Assembly (NCBI RefSeq): GCF_035818675.1
Contig: NZ_JAYKZZ010000007.1
Location: forward strand, 124,001 to 188,000
DNA from: Parapedobacter flavus
GTDB lineage: Bacteria; Bacteroidota; Bacteroidia; Sphingobacteriales; Sphingobacteriaceae
Direction of reading: 5' to 3'
DNA: 64,000 bases
In this document: positions 27,179 through 35,714 of the stretch, in pieces
Position numbering within the stretch: position 1 is the stretch's first letter
Layout: every line of letters begins with the position of its first letter
Position numbers and translations under genes: made by a program
Notes under the pieces: generated by a model
Database searches by the model: none
Told to the model about the DNA's origin: nothing
What the model saw: the letters and a program-made list of their open reading frames with translations, nothing else

Positions 27179-28456
27179 TCATGAACCTTTATGCCGCTGG
27201 CTCAGCAACAGACCTGCAACGCCGATAAGGAGCGTACCGGCCGCGACCGCCAGCAACAAGGGCACATGATGGATAGGTGTGCGCGCCAATCCCGAAATGC
27301 CCTGCGCCATCAAGAGCAATTCATTCAGTATAACGCCAGCCACGAAGACGATGGTCGACGCGATGGCTAGGCGGTTGATTTGCAGCAAGCCACCGATATA
27401 GCTGTACGCCATGATGAAAAGGCTGATGACAGCCAGTAAAACGAGGTGTAGGTAACCGATGACAATGGGGCGAAAACTGTAACTCAATTGGCTCAGTGAT
27501 GGAATGACCGATAGCCCTTGTAGAACAAACTTGATGATCGCAGCGGTAGCCACACCAATAAGCAGCCATTTTGCCACGGCGGTGAATGAACGCCCGAACA
27601 CCAGCCGATGTGCCACACAGCTACGCAGCCACTGTGCCCAAGCGATGCTTTGTGCCACCACCGCCGCTACCGCACTGGCGTAAAGCCAGGCAGGCATATC
27701 CCACCAGAGTACCGAAAGTAAGTAATTGATCGGGCACGTTAACGCGAATAACCAAAATATGGCCGTTGGATGTTTTACAGATACGCCAATACGATTGAAC
27801 CCATGTTGCACCAGCGCCATGCACGCAAAGAAAAACCAGCCGTTGTACTGGAAATGTAAGTAAAAATATACCGAGGCGAGTTGTAGCCGGGAGTCCATAT
27901 TGTTTGACGTCATGAGGTGGGCCAGGTAAAATGTACCTATGGATGACAACACGAGAAACAGCAGTGCTGCCCGAAGCCAATGAAAGGCAATGGAATGACG
28001 GCCGCTGTTCGCCATATCTCGCCAACACATCACTGCAAAAACGTAGGAAACCGCGACGGTTGCCGTTGATGCCATAATGGAGTAAAGCCCATAGCCTTGG
28101 AGAAAGAAGCTGATGAGCATGCCGTAGCTTGCCAGCAAGTTGGCAATAACCGTGAGTTGATACCGCCAAGGTAGCTTTTCGTGTTGTTGCCGGTTGAAAA
28201 CCATCGCCGCTACCAACACCATCAATGCATGCGACACCCACCCGGCGAACGCGAAATGGGAATGGGCATGGAGCAGGAATTTCTGGTTGATTACCGGCAT
28301 GGGAAGCAGCACTTTCATCCGCATCAACAGGCCGAGCGCGGCAACCAATACGAGATTGAAAAATGCCATTAGTACCCATTGGCGCACAGTGATACGGTTA
28401 AGGGCCGCCGTCAGACCCCGTCGGCCGGAACGAATACTTTGCCTTTTACGATGCAT
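27179..28456 (-). CDS. Heme-copper-oxidase-like polytopic membrane protein
   Basis: This protein of 425 residues has about twelve hydrophobic helices. The helix containing H-A-H-S-H-F-A-F-A-G-W-V-S-H near 64-77 and a later F-Y-L-H-F-Q-Y-N-G-W-F-F-F near 206 carry histidines in positions reminiscent of heme ligands in subunit I of heme-copper oxidases and NnrS-like proteins. The first 45 nt overlap the end of the Crp/Fnr gene, so translation may begin later (for example ATG 28369). Being directly downstream of that regulator and close to nos genes suggests a role in N-oxide or low-oxygen respiration. The family is not firmly identified and catalytic activity is not shown. Confidence 0.65.
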   Translation of the reverse strand: MHRKRQSIRSGRRGLTAALNRITVRQWVLMAFFNLVLVAALGLLMRMKVLLPMPVINQKFLLHAHSHFAFAGWVSHALMVLVAAMVFNRQQHEKLPWRYQLTVIANLLASYGMLISFFLQGYGLYSIMASTATVAVSYVFAVMCWRDMANSGRHSIAFHWLRAALLFLVLSSIGTFYLAHLMTSNNMDSRLQLASVYFYLHFQYNGWFFFACMALVQHGFNRIGVSVKHPTAIFWLFALTCPINYLLSVLWWDMPAWLYASAVAAVVAQSIAWAQWLRSCVAHRLVFGRSFTAVAKWLLIGVATAAIIKFVLQGLSVIPSLSQLSYSFRPIVIGYLHLVLLAVISLFIMAYSYIGGLLQINRLAIASTIVFVAGVILNELLLMAQGISGLARTPIHHVPLLLAVAAGTLLIGVAGLLLSQRHKGS

Positions 28457-29019
28457 AACTTGTCCTCTTGTTGCAATTGCTTGATGGCCCGGATGACCGT
28501 TTCAACCCGCAATCCGAGCATGTTGGCCAGTTGCTGCCGGGTAACCATCAACCGGTTGCAGTCTTGGCATATCAGCTTTCCGTGCCGGTTAAAATAATAA
28601 ATTAACTCAACAAGTGCACTTTGGGGATTGTTTTTAGCTAGCGCATTGAACAAAAAAACCTTGAAACGTAAATGCGAGACCAAAGACTTGGTAAACGTCA
28701 AGTGGATGTCGGGATGTTCAGCCAGCAGTTCATGGAACGAGGCACCCCCTAACCGTAGGAGGGTGCAGGACGAATCAGCCACGGCGCTGGCCCCATAGGG
28801 CTCCCCATCGAAAAGCGGCAACTCACCGAAAGCTTCACCAGCTTCCACGATTTGGTGAAGTACTTCTTTCCCATTGTCGTCAAAGTGCGACCACCTGACC
28901 CTACCCGAAACCAATTGATAGTAGAATGTTGCCGGGGCGCCTTCATTGAAAATGGTTTCACCCGCCTCGGTATACCGATAGGTGGCGCCTTTTTCGAATA
29001 GTAAATCGGTGTCGATCAT
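28411..29019 (-). CDS. Crp/Fnr-family transcriptional regulator
   Basis: This 202-residue protein has an N-terminal cyclic-nucleotide-binding-like beta-roll (about 18-120; G-E-A-F-G-E-L-P-L-F-D-G-E-P-Y) and a C-terminal HTH_Crp domain. The recognition region is M-V-T-R-Q-Q-L-A-N-M-L-G-L-R-V-E-T-V-I-R-A-I-K near 157-179. There is no N-terminal FNR-type four-cysteine cluster; C-Q-D-C near 150 precedes the HTH and could bind a metal, but this is speculative. It is divergent from the nos operon and is the obvious candidate regulator for the shared dyads listed at the nos, nrdD, 607-residue-protein and copper promoters. Confidence 0.92.
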   Translation of the reverse strand: MIDTDLLFEKGATYRYTEAGETIFNEGAPATFYYQLVSGRVRWSHFDDNGKEVLHQIVEAGEAFGELPLFDGEPYGASAVADSSCTLLRLGGASFHELLAEHPDIHLTFTKSLVSHLRFKVFLFNALAKNNPQSALVELIYYFNRHGKLICQDCNRLMVTRQQLANMLGLRVETVIRAIKQLQQEDKLCIVKGKVFVPADGV

Positions 29020-29022
29020 GAT

Positions 29023-29049
29023 ATGTTGAGATTAAAACAGTATCAACAT
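29023..29049 (-). promoter_or_regulatory. Inverted repeat in the Crp/Fnr gene leader
   Basis: ATGTTGA (29023-29029) and TCAACAT (29043-29049) form a perfect 7-bp inverted repeat with a 13-nt spacer, directly upstream of the regulator's ATG and downstream of its predicted -7 box. It may be an autoregulatory operator or an RNA hairpin. Confidence 0.3.
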
Positions 29050-29073
29050 TTCGTTAGCAATAAGCGATAGATA

Positions 29074-29081
29074 CAAAAGTA
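29074..29081 (-). promoter_or_regulatory. -7 box TACTTTTG for the Crp/Fnr gene
   Basis: Minus-strand TACTTTTG matches TAnnTTTG and lies 54 nt upstream of the ATG at 29019. The 12-bp dyad at 29105-29138 is centred about 40 bp upstream of it. Confidence 0.45.
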
Positions 29082-29104
29082 ATGGCTGGTATACGAAGGC
29101 CACA

Positions 29105-29138
29105 TGACTGTTGTCAACTGTAGAAGTGACAACAATCA
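29105..29138. promoter_or_regulatory. 12-bp dyad in the crp-nos divergent region
   Basis: TGACTGTTGTCA (29105-29116) and TGACAACAATCA (29127-29138) are reverse complements with one mismatch, separated by 10 nt. It sits in the 325-nt region without genes (29020-29344) between the Crp/Fnr gene and the nos operon. Its arms and spacing differ from the Crp-like site at 29217, so it may bind a different or dimer-of-dimer regulator. Confidence 0.45.
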
Positions 29139-29216
29139 TATATCATCAGTATATTGTTGAAAGGTAATTAGTTAATGGTTTCCTGATATGGACTTGTGCG
29201 ATATAACAGGTTGTTT

Positions 29217-29261
29217 TGTGACCGTACGCATAAAATCGCTGGCGCATGCTAGTTAGTTTTG
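29217..29261 (+). promoter_or_regulatory. Crp/Fnr-like site and -7 box of the nos operon
   Basis: TGTGA-CCGTAC-GCATA (29217-29232) matches 8 of 10 positions of TGTGA-N6-TCACA. A -7 box TAGTTTTG lies at 29254-29261; the dyad centre is 29.5 bp upstream of the box, the position expected for a class II activator. No -33 TTTG at normal spacing is present, which fits activator dependence. The 12-mer TGACCGTACGCA recurs inverted in the nrdD promoter. The leader to the cytochrome start at 29345 is about 80 nt. Confidence 0.5.
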
Positions 29262-29344
29262 CTTCGTACGAAACAAAAGACATAATAAGAAAAACAATTC
29301 GTGCGCTGATGGGTTACCATGAAATAACCCTAAAAAATAAAAAA

Positions 29345-29809
29345 ATGAAAAAGCTACTGGTTCTACTAACGCTGGGAATTGCGCTGTACGCATGCTCCCA
29401 AGGAGGAAAACAAAACAACGACAACAATGCGGCCACCCAGTCTACGGCTAACCCCGAAGACTACGATCCTACGCGGGGTGAAGGAAAGTTTGAAAACGTG
29501 GACGTAGGCGACAACTTGGACGTGGCCATGGCCAAGGAAGGCAAAACGATTGCTGACCTGAAATGTGCAAGCTGCCATAAATATACCGATGAACGGCTGG
29601 TCGGACCCGGATGGGCTGGCGTTACCGAAAAACACCGTCCAGAATGGATTATGAATTTTATTACCAACCCCGATCCGATGATCGATAAAGACCCCGAATT
29701 ACAGGCGCAGTTGGAAATCTGTTTGGTGCGCATGCCCAATCAGAACCTTTCCGACGACGATGCACGTAAGATACTGGAGTTCATGCGTGAAAATGACGGG
29801 GTACAATAG
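29345..29809 (+). CDS. c-type cytochrome lipoprotein of the nos operon
   Basis: ATG 29345 gives 154 residues with a lipoprotein signal (A-L-Y-A-C near 17) and an Asn/Asp-rich tether. One heme c site, C-A-S-C-H, lies near 75-79, and candidate distal methionines are in the late R-M-P-N-Q-N-L segment. The single-heme domain ends K-I-L-E-F-M-R-E-N. It is 32 nt before nosZ and is the likely electron donor to N2O reductase in the periplasm. An upstream ATG at 29246 is in frame but adds 33 residues without a signal, so it was not used. Confidence 0.88.
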   Translation: MKKLLVLLTLGIALYACSQGGKQNNDNNAATQSTANPEDYDPTRGEGKFENVDVGDNLDVAMAKEGKTIADLKCASCHKYTDERLVGPGWAGVTEKHRPEWIMNFITNPDPMIDKDPELQAQLEICLVRMPNQNLSDDDARKILEFMRENDGVQ

Positions 29810-29841
29810 CGATACTTATTGATCACTAAATATATCGTATA

Positions 29842-31815
29842 ATGAAACCAAAACAATATCTCCTGTGGATGGCCGCCGTAGCCGCGGTGTCGCTGTCCTT
29901 CAATGCTTGCAGGCCCAAAGGTGCGGGAAGCGCCGTTTCTGGAAATGCGGCCCAACGGACGTATGTGCCCCCAGGGCAGTATGACGAGTTTTATACCTTC
30001 ACGTCTGGTGGGTTCAGCGGGCAGATGAGCGTATATGGCTTGCCCAGCGGCCGGTTATTCCGGGTAATCCCCGTTTTCTCGGTCGACCCCGAAAAAGCAT
30101 GGGGGTTCAGCGAAGAATCCAAGCCTATGCTGATGACCTCCCATGGCTTCGTTCCCTGGGATGACCTGCACCACATCGAATCGTCTTTCACGGATGGTAT
30201 GCCCGATGGCAAGTGGGTGTTTGCCAACTCCAACAATACGCCACGCCTGGCCCGGATAGACCTCACGACGTTCCGCACGGCGGAAATCATTGAAATTCCC
30301 AATACGGGCGGTAACCACTGCTCGCCGTTTACTACGGAAAACTCGGAATATGTTATCGCGGCAACGCGCTTCAGCGTACCGCCGGATGGGCCCGAGGGCG
30401 ATGTGCCTATCGATTCGTACAAGGAAAATTTCAAGGGCCACATCAGTTTCGTAAGCGTGGATAAAGAAACCGGCGAATTCGATATCGCGTTCCAGCTTAA
30501 AACCCCCGGTCTGAACTTCGACTTGTCCGGTGCAGGAAAAGGTATATCAGGTGGATGGCTGTTTATTAGTTGCTACAACTCAGAACAGGCCCACACCTTG
30601 CAGGAAGTCAACGCCTCGCAAAACGATAAGGACTTCATCATGGCCATCAACTGGAAGAAAGCGGAAGAATATTTCAAGGCAGGACGGGGTACCAAGCAAA
30701 CCAATGTGCGCTATGCGCACAACAAATGGGATGAACATACCCATAGTGCCACCCACGAAATTAAAACCGAAGTTACCGTATTGGATATTGCCGATTTCGA
30801 CGACTTGGCATATTTGCTCCCCTGTCCGAAGTCGCCCCACGGAGCTGATGTGAACCCCACGGGCGAATACATTGTAGGCAGTGGTAAACTCGCCGCGTTG
30901 ATTCCAGTATTCAGTTTTGAGAAGTTGCAAAATGCCATTGCTAATAAGGAGTTCGAAGGCGAGCGTTATGGCGGCATCCCCGTTATGAAGTACGAGTCGG
31001 TACTGCATGGCGAAGTCCAGAAGCCCGGACTAGGCCCCCTGCACACCGAGTTTGACGCGAAGGGCAATGCCTATACGTCGTTCTTCGTTTCGTCGGAAGT
31101 GGTCAAATGGAATGTGGAATCATTGGAAGTCCTCGACAGGCAACCGACCTATTATTCCGTTGGCCACTTGATGGTGGCGGGAGGAAACTCGAAGAACCCC
31201 TATGGCAAATATTTGGTGGCGTATAACAAGATCACCAAAGACCGGTTCCTGCCTACAGGTCCCGAATTGGCGCACAGTGCCCAATTGTTTGACATTAGTG
31301 GCGATAAAATGGAACTGCTCCTCGATTTCCCGACCATCGGCGAACCCCATTATGCACAAGCCATACCGGCGGAGATGCTGATGGATAAATCGTTGAAGAT
31401 ATACGACATCAACGCCAACGCGCATCCACATAAAACGAATGGTGAAGCTGAAGCACGCATAGAGCGTGACGGCAATATAGTGCGGGTGTACATGACCACC
31501 ATCCGGTCTCACCTCACACCCGACGTCATCGAAGGCATACGGATGGGAGATGAGGTCTATTTCCACGTGACCAACATTGAGCAGGACTGGGATATGCCCC
31601 ATGGGTTTGCCATCAAAGGTGCCAATAACTCCGAGTTGCTGGTGATGCCCGGAGAAACCGTAACGTTGAAATGGACACCGGATCGTGTGGGTATCTTCCC
31701 ATTCTATTGCACCGACTTCTGTTCGGCATTGCACCAGGAAATGTCAGGCTATGTGCGGGTTTCTCCGAAAGGGAGCAACGTGCCCATGACGGCCTATACC
31801 GGCACCAAAAAATAA
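29842..31815 (+). CDS. nosZ: Nitrous-oxide reductase, Sec-dependent clade II type
   Basis: This 657-residue enzyme reduces N2O to N2 in the periplasm. A Sec/lipoprotein-type signal (F-N-A-C near 20-23) replaces the Tat signal of clade I enzymes. CuZ landmarks: D-D-L-H-H near 107-111, G-N-H-C-S-P and G-E-P-H-Y. The C-terminal cupredoxin carries the complete CuA motif C-T-D-F-C-S-A-L-H-Q-E-M (Cys624, Cys628, His632, Met635) with the first His in M-P-H-G-F. All key ligands appear intact. The accessory genes nosL-nosD-nosF-nosY follow in order. No nitrite or NO reductase is visible in this window. Confidence 0.97.
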   Translation: MKPKQYLLWMAAVAAVSLSFNACRPKGAGSAVSGNAAQRTYVPPGQYDEFYTFTSGGFSGQMSVYGLPSGRLFRVIPVFSVDPEKAWGFSEESKPMLMTSHGFVPWDDLHHIESSFTDGMPDGKWVFANSNNTPRLARIDLTTFRTAEIIEIPNTGGNHCSPFTTENSEYVIAATRFSVPPDGPEGDVPIDSYKENFKGHISFVSVDKETGEFDIAFQLKTPGLNFDLSGAGKGISGGWLFISCYNSEQAHTLQEVNASQNDKDFIMAINWKKAEEYFKAGRGTKQTNVRYAHNKWDEHTHSATHEIKTEVTVLDIADFDDLAYLLPCPKSPHGADVNPTGEYIVGSGKLAALIPVFSFEKLQNAIANKEFEGERYGGIPVMKYESVLHGEVQKPGLGPLHTEFDAKGNAYTSFFVSSEVVKWNVESLEVLDRQPTYYSVGHLMVAGGNSKNPYGKYLVAYNKITKDRFLPTGPELAHSAQLFDISGDKMELLLDFPTIGEPHYAQAIPAEMLMDKSLKIYDINANAHPHKTNGEAEARIERDGNIVRVYMTTIRSHLTPDVIEGIRMGDEVYFHVTNIEQDWDMPHGFAIKGANNSELLVMPGETVTLKWTPDRVGIFPFYCTDFCSALHQEMSGYVRVSPKGSNVPMTAYTGTKK

Positions 31816-31838
31816 ATGACGTGAAAAGCCAATATCCT

Positions 31839-32420
31839 ATGAAATCATTGCACAGGGCCATACTCGCAATCAGCGGCGTGGCCCTGCTTGCCGTCATCGC
31901 ATTGCCGATATGGCGTATCGAACTGGATGCTGCGCAGTATCCCGAAGGGCTCGAACTGTTGATATACAGCTATAAACTGGAGGGACAGGTCGACATCATT
32001 AATGGATTGAATCATTACATCGGAATGAAAGTGCTCCATGCCGATGACTTTATCGAGTTTACCGTACTACCTTACCTGATTGGTGTTTACGGACTCGCCT
32101 TTCTTGTGGTGGGGCTTTTGGGGCGGCGACGTTTGTTATATATCCTGTTTGGGGCATTCCTGCTCTTCGGGGTCGTTTCGATGGTCGATTTTTGGCGTTG
32201 GTTGTACGAGTACGGGCACGATCTCGACCCCACGGCACCTATACAGGTGCCCGGCATGGCGTACCAGCCCCCGCTGATCGGGTTCAAACAATTGCTCAAC
32301 TTCGGTGCATTTTCCATACCCGATGTGGGGGGGTGGATATTTATTTCCTGTGGTGTGCTGTTGGCATACTGCGTTTTCGCCGAATGGCGATTGGTTAATA
32401 GAATACAAGTAGTATCATGA
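31839..32420 (+). CDS. Conserved membrane protein of clade II nos clusters
   Basis: From ATG 31839 the protein has 193 residues (a GTG at 31821 is possible). Four hydrophobic segments are visible: about 7-24, 72-90, 97-115 and 165-183. A periplasmic stretch with Y-I-G-M-K-V-L-H and D-D-F-I-E-F precedes the second. It lies 23 nt after nosZ and overlaps nosL by 4 nt. This position matches NosB-like proteins of clade II clusters, whose role in electron transfer or maturation is unproven. I infer the role from position and topology only. Confidence 0.75.
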   Translation: MKSLHRAILAISGVALLAVIALPIWRIELDAAQYPEGLELLIYSYKLEGQVDIINGLNHYIGMKVLHADDFIEFTVLPYLIGVYGLAFLVVGLLGRRRLLYILFGAFLLFGVVSMVDFWRWLYEYGHDLDPTAPIQVPGMAYQPPLIGFKQLLNFGAFSIPDVGGWIFISCGVLLAYCVFAEWRLVNRIQVVS

Positions 32421-32857
32421 ATATCAAACGATTAATAGGTTTATTTGCGACGGGGCTGATGTTGGCCGTCCAAGCCTGTGGGGGCGGTGAGCCGCAACCC
32501 ATCAATTACGGGCACGACCAGTGCGGCCATTGCAGGATGACCATCAGCGACGCGCGTTTCGGATGCCAGTTGGCCACCACGAAGGGTCGGGCGTACAATT
32601 TCGACGATGTGCAATGCATGATCGCTTTTGTGAAGGCCGGCAACGTTGCCCCGGAAGATGTGGCTGAATACTACCTGCCCGATTATAGCCAAGCAAATAA
32701 ATTGCTTCCTTCGGATGGACTTTTCTTCCTGAAAAGTGAGTCCTTGAAAAGTCCCATGCGCGGCGACATCGCGGCGTTTGCGACCCGGGAAGAACTGGCA
32801 CAAGTGCAAGAGACCCATGGCGGTGAGGAACTGACCTGGGCTGACGTCTGGAAATAA
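32417..32857 (+). CDS. nosL: NosL copper chaperone lipoprotein
   Basis: This 146-residue protein has a lipoprotein signal (V-Q-A-C near 18-21). The Cu(I)-binding motif C-G-H-C-R-M lies near 36-41, followed by A-R-F-G-C-Q and Y-N-F-D-D-V-Q-C-M, all typical of NosL. It delivers copper to apo-NosZ together with NosDFY at the outer face of the inner membrane. The start overlaps the preceding membrane-protein gene by 4 nt; nosD starts 13 nt downstream. Confidence 0.95.
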   Translation: MNIKRLIGLFATGLMLAVQACGGGEPQPINYGHDQCGHCRMTISDARFGCQLATTKGRAYNFDDVQCMIAFVKAGNVAPEDVAEYYLPDYSQANKLLPSDGLFFLKSESLKSPMRGDIAAFATREELAQVQETHGGEELTWADVWK

Positions 32858-32870
32858 GTGGAACGTATCA

Positions 32871-34118
32871 ATGTTAAGGCCTATTTACCGTGTTTTTAGT
32901 GCGTGTGTTTGCCTGATGGTGGGCGGCGTGGGATATGCCGCTACCATCCAGGTTGGCCCGTCGCATCCTATAACTTCCATTAAGCAGGCATTGGCGCAGG
33001 CAGCGGCAGGCGATACCATCCGAGTGCACGGTGGTATATACCGGGAGGGCAATATCGAAATCCGAAAGGCTGTTGCGTTGATCGGCGTGGGTAACCCCAT
33101 CATCGACGGTGAAAAGGAACATGAACCTTTTTCCATTTTCGCCCCCTATGTAACGATAAGTGGGTTTACGGTCAAAGCGTCCGGCCAATCTTCCATACGC
33201 GATATCGCAGCCATCAAGGTCTACGATACACACCACATAACCATTGCGGACAATACGCTTGACGATAACTTTTTCGGTATCTATTTGCAGGCTTCCCAGC
33301 AATGTACAGTGCGCAACAATCGGCTTACGGCGTATGGCGAGACCGAACAGCTCACCGGAAATGGGATACACAGTTGGAAAAGTGACAGCCTTCAAATTGT
33401 CGGTAATACCATTGTAGGCCACCGCGATGGGATATACCTCGAGTTCGTCACGCACACGGAAGTGCGTGATAATGTCGCATCGGATAACCGGCGGTATGGG
33501 CTCCACTTTATGTTTTCGCACGAAAACGGTTACTACGGGAATACCTTTTCCCGCAATGGCGCGGGTGTGGCCGTGATGTATACCAAACGGGTACGCATGG
33601 AAAACAATGTATTCAGCGAGAACTGGGGCGATGCGGCCTACGGATTGTTGCTTAAGGATATCACCGATAGCCACATCGAGCACAACGTGTTTTCCCGAAA
33701 TACCACCGGGATACTGATGGAAGGAAGCAACCGTGTGCAGATACAGCGTAACCAGTTTGAAGCAAACGGCTGGGCGATGAAAATGCAATCCAGCTGTATG
33801 GACAACATGCTTACACAGAATAATTTTGTGCAAAATACATTCGATTTGGCGACCAACGGATCATTGAAACTCAATACCTTTGTGCGCAATTACTGGGATA
33901 AATACGAAGGGTACGACCTCAATAAGGACAAGGAGGGGGATGTTCCCTATCGGCCGGTCAGCCTGTTTTCTATGGTGGTGGAGAAGTACCCCGCAGCTAT
34001 GCTACTGTTCCGGAGCTTCATGGTTACGCTGCTAGACCGTACCGAACGGGTGATGCCCAGCCTTATCCCCGAAGATTTGAAGGATGATTTTCCGATGATG
34101 AACCCCGTCGCCTTATGA
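32871..34118 (+). CDS. nosD: NosD periplasmic maturation protein
   Basis: This 415-residue protein has a Sec signal (to about A24, G-Y-A-A), then a right-handed parallel beta-helix built from repeated I-x-x-N-x-F / V-x-x-N-x-x units across about 90-330 (for example I-A-D-N-T-L-D-D-N-F-F-G-I-Y-L, H-R-D-G-I-Y-L-E). This is the NosD/CASH fold. It docks on the NosFY transporter and passes copper from NosL to NosZ. Its stop overlaps the nosF start in ATGA-type coupling (4 nt). Confidence 0.95.
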   Translation: MLRPIYRVFSACVCLMVGGVGYAATIQVGPSHPITSIKQALAQAAAGDTIRVHGGIYREGNIEIRKAVALIGVGNPIIDGEKEHEPFSIFAPYVTISGFTVKASGQSSIRDIAAIKVYDTHHITIADNTLDDNFFGIYLQASQQCTVRNNRLTAYGETEQLTGNGIHSWKSDSLQIVGNTIVGHRDGIYLEFVTHTEVRDNVASDNRRYGLHFMFSHENGYYGNTFSRNGAGVAVMYTKRVRMENNVFSENWGDAAYGLLLKDITDSHIEHNVFSRNTTGILMEGSNRVQIQRNQFEANGWAMKMQSSCMDNMLTQNNFVQNTFDLATNGSLKLNTFVRNYWDKYEGYDLNKDKEGDVPYRPVSLFSMVVEKYPAAMLLFRSFMVTLLDRTERVMPSLIPEDLKDDFPMMNPVAL

Positions 34119-34846
34119 TTACCATACAACAACTATCCAAGCGGTTTGGCAAACTGCAAGTGCTCGATGACGTTTCACTCACGTTGTTGGGCGGGGAATG
34201 CGTAGCCCTGATCGGCCCCAATGGGAGCGGGAAAACGACGCTGATCAAAGCGATACTGGGCATGGTTGTACCGCAATCGGGGACGATTCTTTTCAAGGGG
34301 AATCCGATTGGCTGGCAATGGGAGTACCGGCGCGACATTGGTTACATGCCACAGATAGGCCGGTATCCGGAAAATATGACCATTGGACAGGTGCTGGACA
34401 TGATGCGCGATATCCGCAAAATGCCGGAAACAGCGTTAGACAAGGATCTTTTCAACGTGTTCGAACTGCATAACATGCTCGATAAGCGCATGGGTACATT
34501 GTCGGGCGGAACAAGGCAGAAAGTGAGCGCCTGCCTGGCGTTTATGTTCAAGCCCGAGGTGCTCATCCTCGACGAACCCACCGCTGGTCTGGATCCGGTA
34601 GCCACCGAATTGTTGAAAGATAAAATATTAGCAGAAAGAAGTAAAGACAAATTGATTGTCATTACCTCGCACGTGTTGAGTGATTTGGATGATTTGGCCA
34701 GCCAGGTCATCTACATGCAGGATGGGCAGCCGCTATTCCACAAATCATTGGCTGTTTTGAAAGAAGAAACGGGCACCGACAAACTGGGCAAGGCCATCGC
34801 CAAGGTCATGGCCAAAGAAGCAACCGGGAGGGGGGTAACGGTATGA
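34115..34846 (+). CDS. nosF: NosF ABC transporter ATPase
   Basis: This 243-residue protein has Walker A G-P-N-G-S-G-K-T-T near 33-41, signature L-S-G-G-T-R-Q-K near 129-136, Walker B V-L-I-L-D-E-P near 149-155, and H-loop T-S-H-V-L. It powers the NosFY complex in NosZ maturation. It overlaps nosD and nosY by 4 nt each, so the three are tightly coupled. Confidence 0.95.
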   Translation: MITIQQLSKRFGKLQVLDDVSLTLLGGECVALIGPNGSGKTTLIKAILGMVVPQSGTILFKGNPIGWQWEYRRDIGYMPQIGRYPENMTIGQVLDMMRDIRKMPETALDKDLFNVFELHNMLDKRMGTLSGGTRQKVSACLAFMFKPEVLILDEPTAGLDPVATELLKDKILAERSKDKLIVITSHVLSDLDDLASQVIYMQDGQPLFHKSLAVLKEETGTDKLGKAIAKVMAKEATGRGVTV

Positions 34847-35610
34847 ACAAGATTGTAAAATACGTCATCGCAGACCTGCTGCGCAGTCGAACGGTCATGG
34901 TATATGCCGCAGCCCTGCTGGTGTTATCTTTCAGTGTGTTCAGTATTGAAGACAACGCCGATAAAGGGGTAGTCAGCCTGCTGAACATCATCCTGTTCGT
35001 CGTCCCCTTGGTAAGCATCATTTTTTCGACGGTGTATCTGTATAACAGCGCAGAATTTATCGAATTGCTCGTTAGCCAACCACTAAAACGCCGAACGATC
35101 TGGCTGAGCATATTCACCGGACTGGCCGGTGCCGTGGCACTCGCTTTCCTCATTGGCGTAGGCATACCCATCCTGCTTTATGCGTTTACCCCTTCGGGAA
35201 TTATATTGCTGCTTTGCGGTACGTTACTATCCGTGGTGTTCGTGGCGATCGCCCTATGGGCGGCGGTGCGTATCCGCGATAAGGCAAAAGGCATTGGCCT
35301 GTCTATCTTGCTATGGCTTTACTTCGCGCTGCTTTTCGACGCGCTGGTGCTGTTTATCCTGTTCCAGTTTGCCGATTACCCGATTGAAAAGGGCATGGTT
35401 GCCGTATCGATGCTCAATCCGATCGACATTAGTAGGATATTGATTTTGTTGCAGGTCGATCTATCGGCAATGATGGGCTATACCGGAGCCATTTTCCGGA
35501 ATTTCTTCGGAACGGGGTGGGGCATGGCGATAACAACCTTGGTACTATTATTATGGGTCACGGTCCCCGTGTGGTTTTCCACGCGGTTTTTTGAACGACG
35601 CGACCTCTAA
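34843..35610 (+). CDS. nosY: NosY ABC transporter permease
   Basis: This 255-residue protein has six hydrophobic helices (about 18-36, 43-62, 91-112, 116-137, 148-170 and 228-246), as in NosY. The first loop contains V-S-Q-P-L-K-R-R, common in this ABC-2-like permease group. It completes the NosDFY maturation complex in the inner membrane. It is the last gene of the nos transcript before a 104-nt gap containing two dyads. Confidence 0.93.
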   Translation: MNKIVKYVIADLLRSRTVMVYAAALLVLSFSVFSIEDNADKGVVSLLNIILFVVPLVSIIFSTVYLYNSAEFIELLVSQPLKRRTIWLSIFTGLAGAVALAFLIGVGIPILLYAFTPSGIILLLCGTLLSVVFVAIALWAAVRIRDKAKGIGLSILLWLYFALLFDALVLFILFQFADYPIEKGMVAVSMLNPIDISRILILLQVDLSAMMGYTGAIFRNFFGTGWGMAITTLVLLLWVTVPVWFSTRFFERRDL

Positions 35611-35622
35611 TCATACAGCAAA

Positions 35623-35677
35623 TGACAACGCAATGTCAAAAAATAAAGTAGTAAATGAATAAAGGACAAAAATGTCC
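35623..35677 (+). promoter_or_regulatory. Two dyads upstream of the RIC gene
   Basis: TGACA-N6-TGTCA occupies 35623-35638 and GGACA-AAAA-TGTCC occupies 35664-35677; both are perfect palindromes. The second has the 14-nt geometry of FNR sites (5+4+5). They lie between nosY and the NO-damage repair gene at 35715, so an NO- or redox-responsive regulator is a plausible ligand. No matching TAnnTTTG box was found at the usual distance. Confidence 0.4.
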
Positions 35678-35714
35678 GATATTAGTAGATGTTTAACAAA
35701 TAAACGAAAGAATC

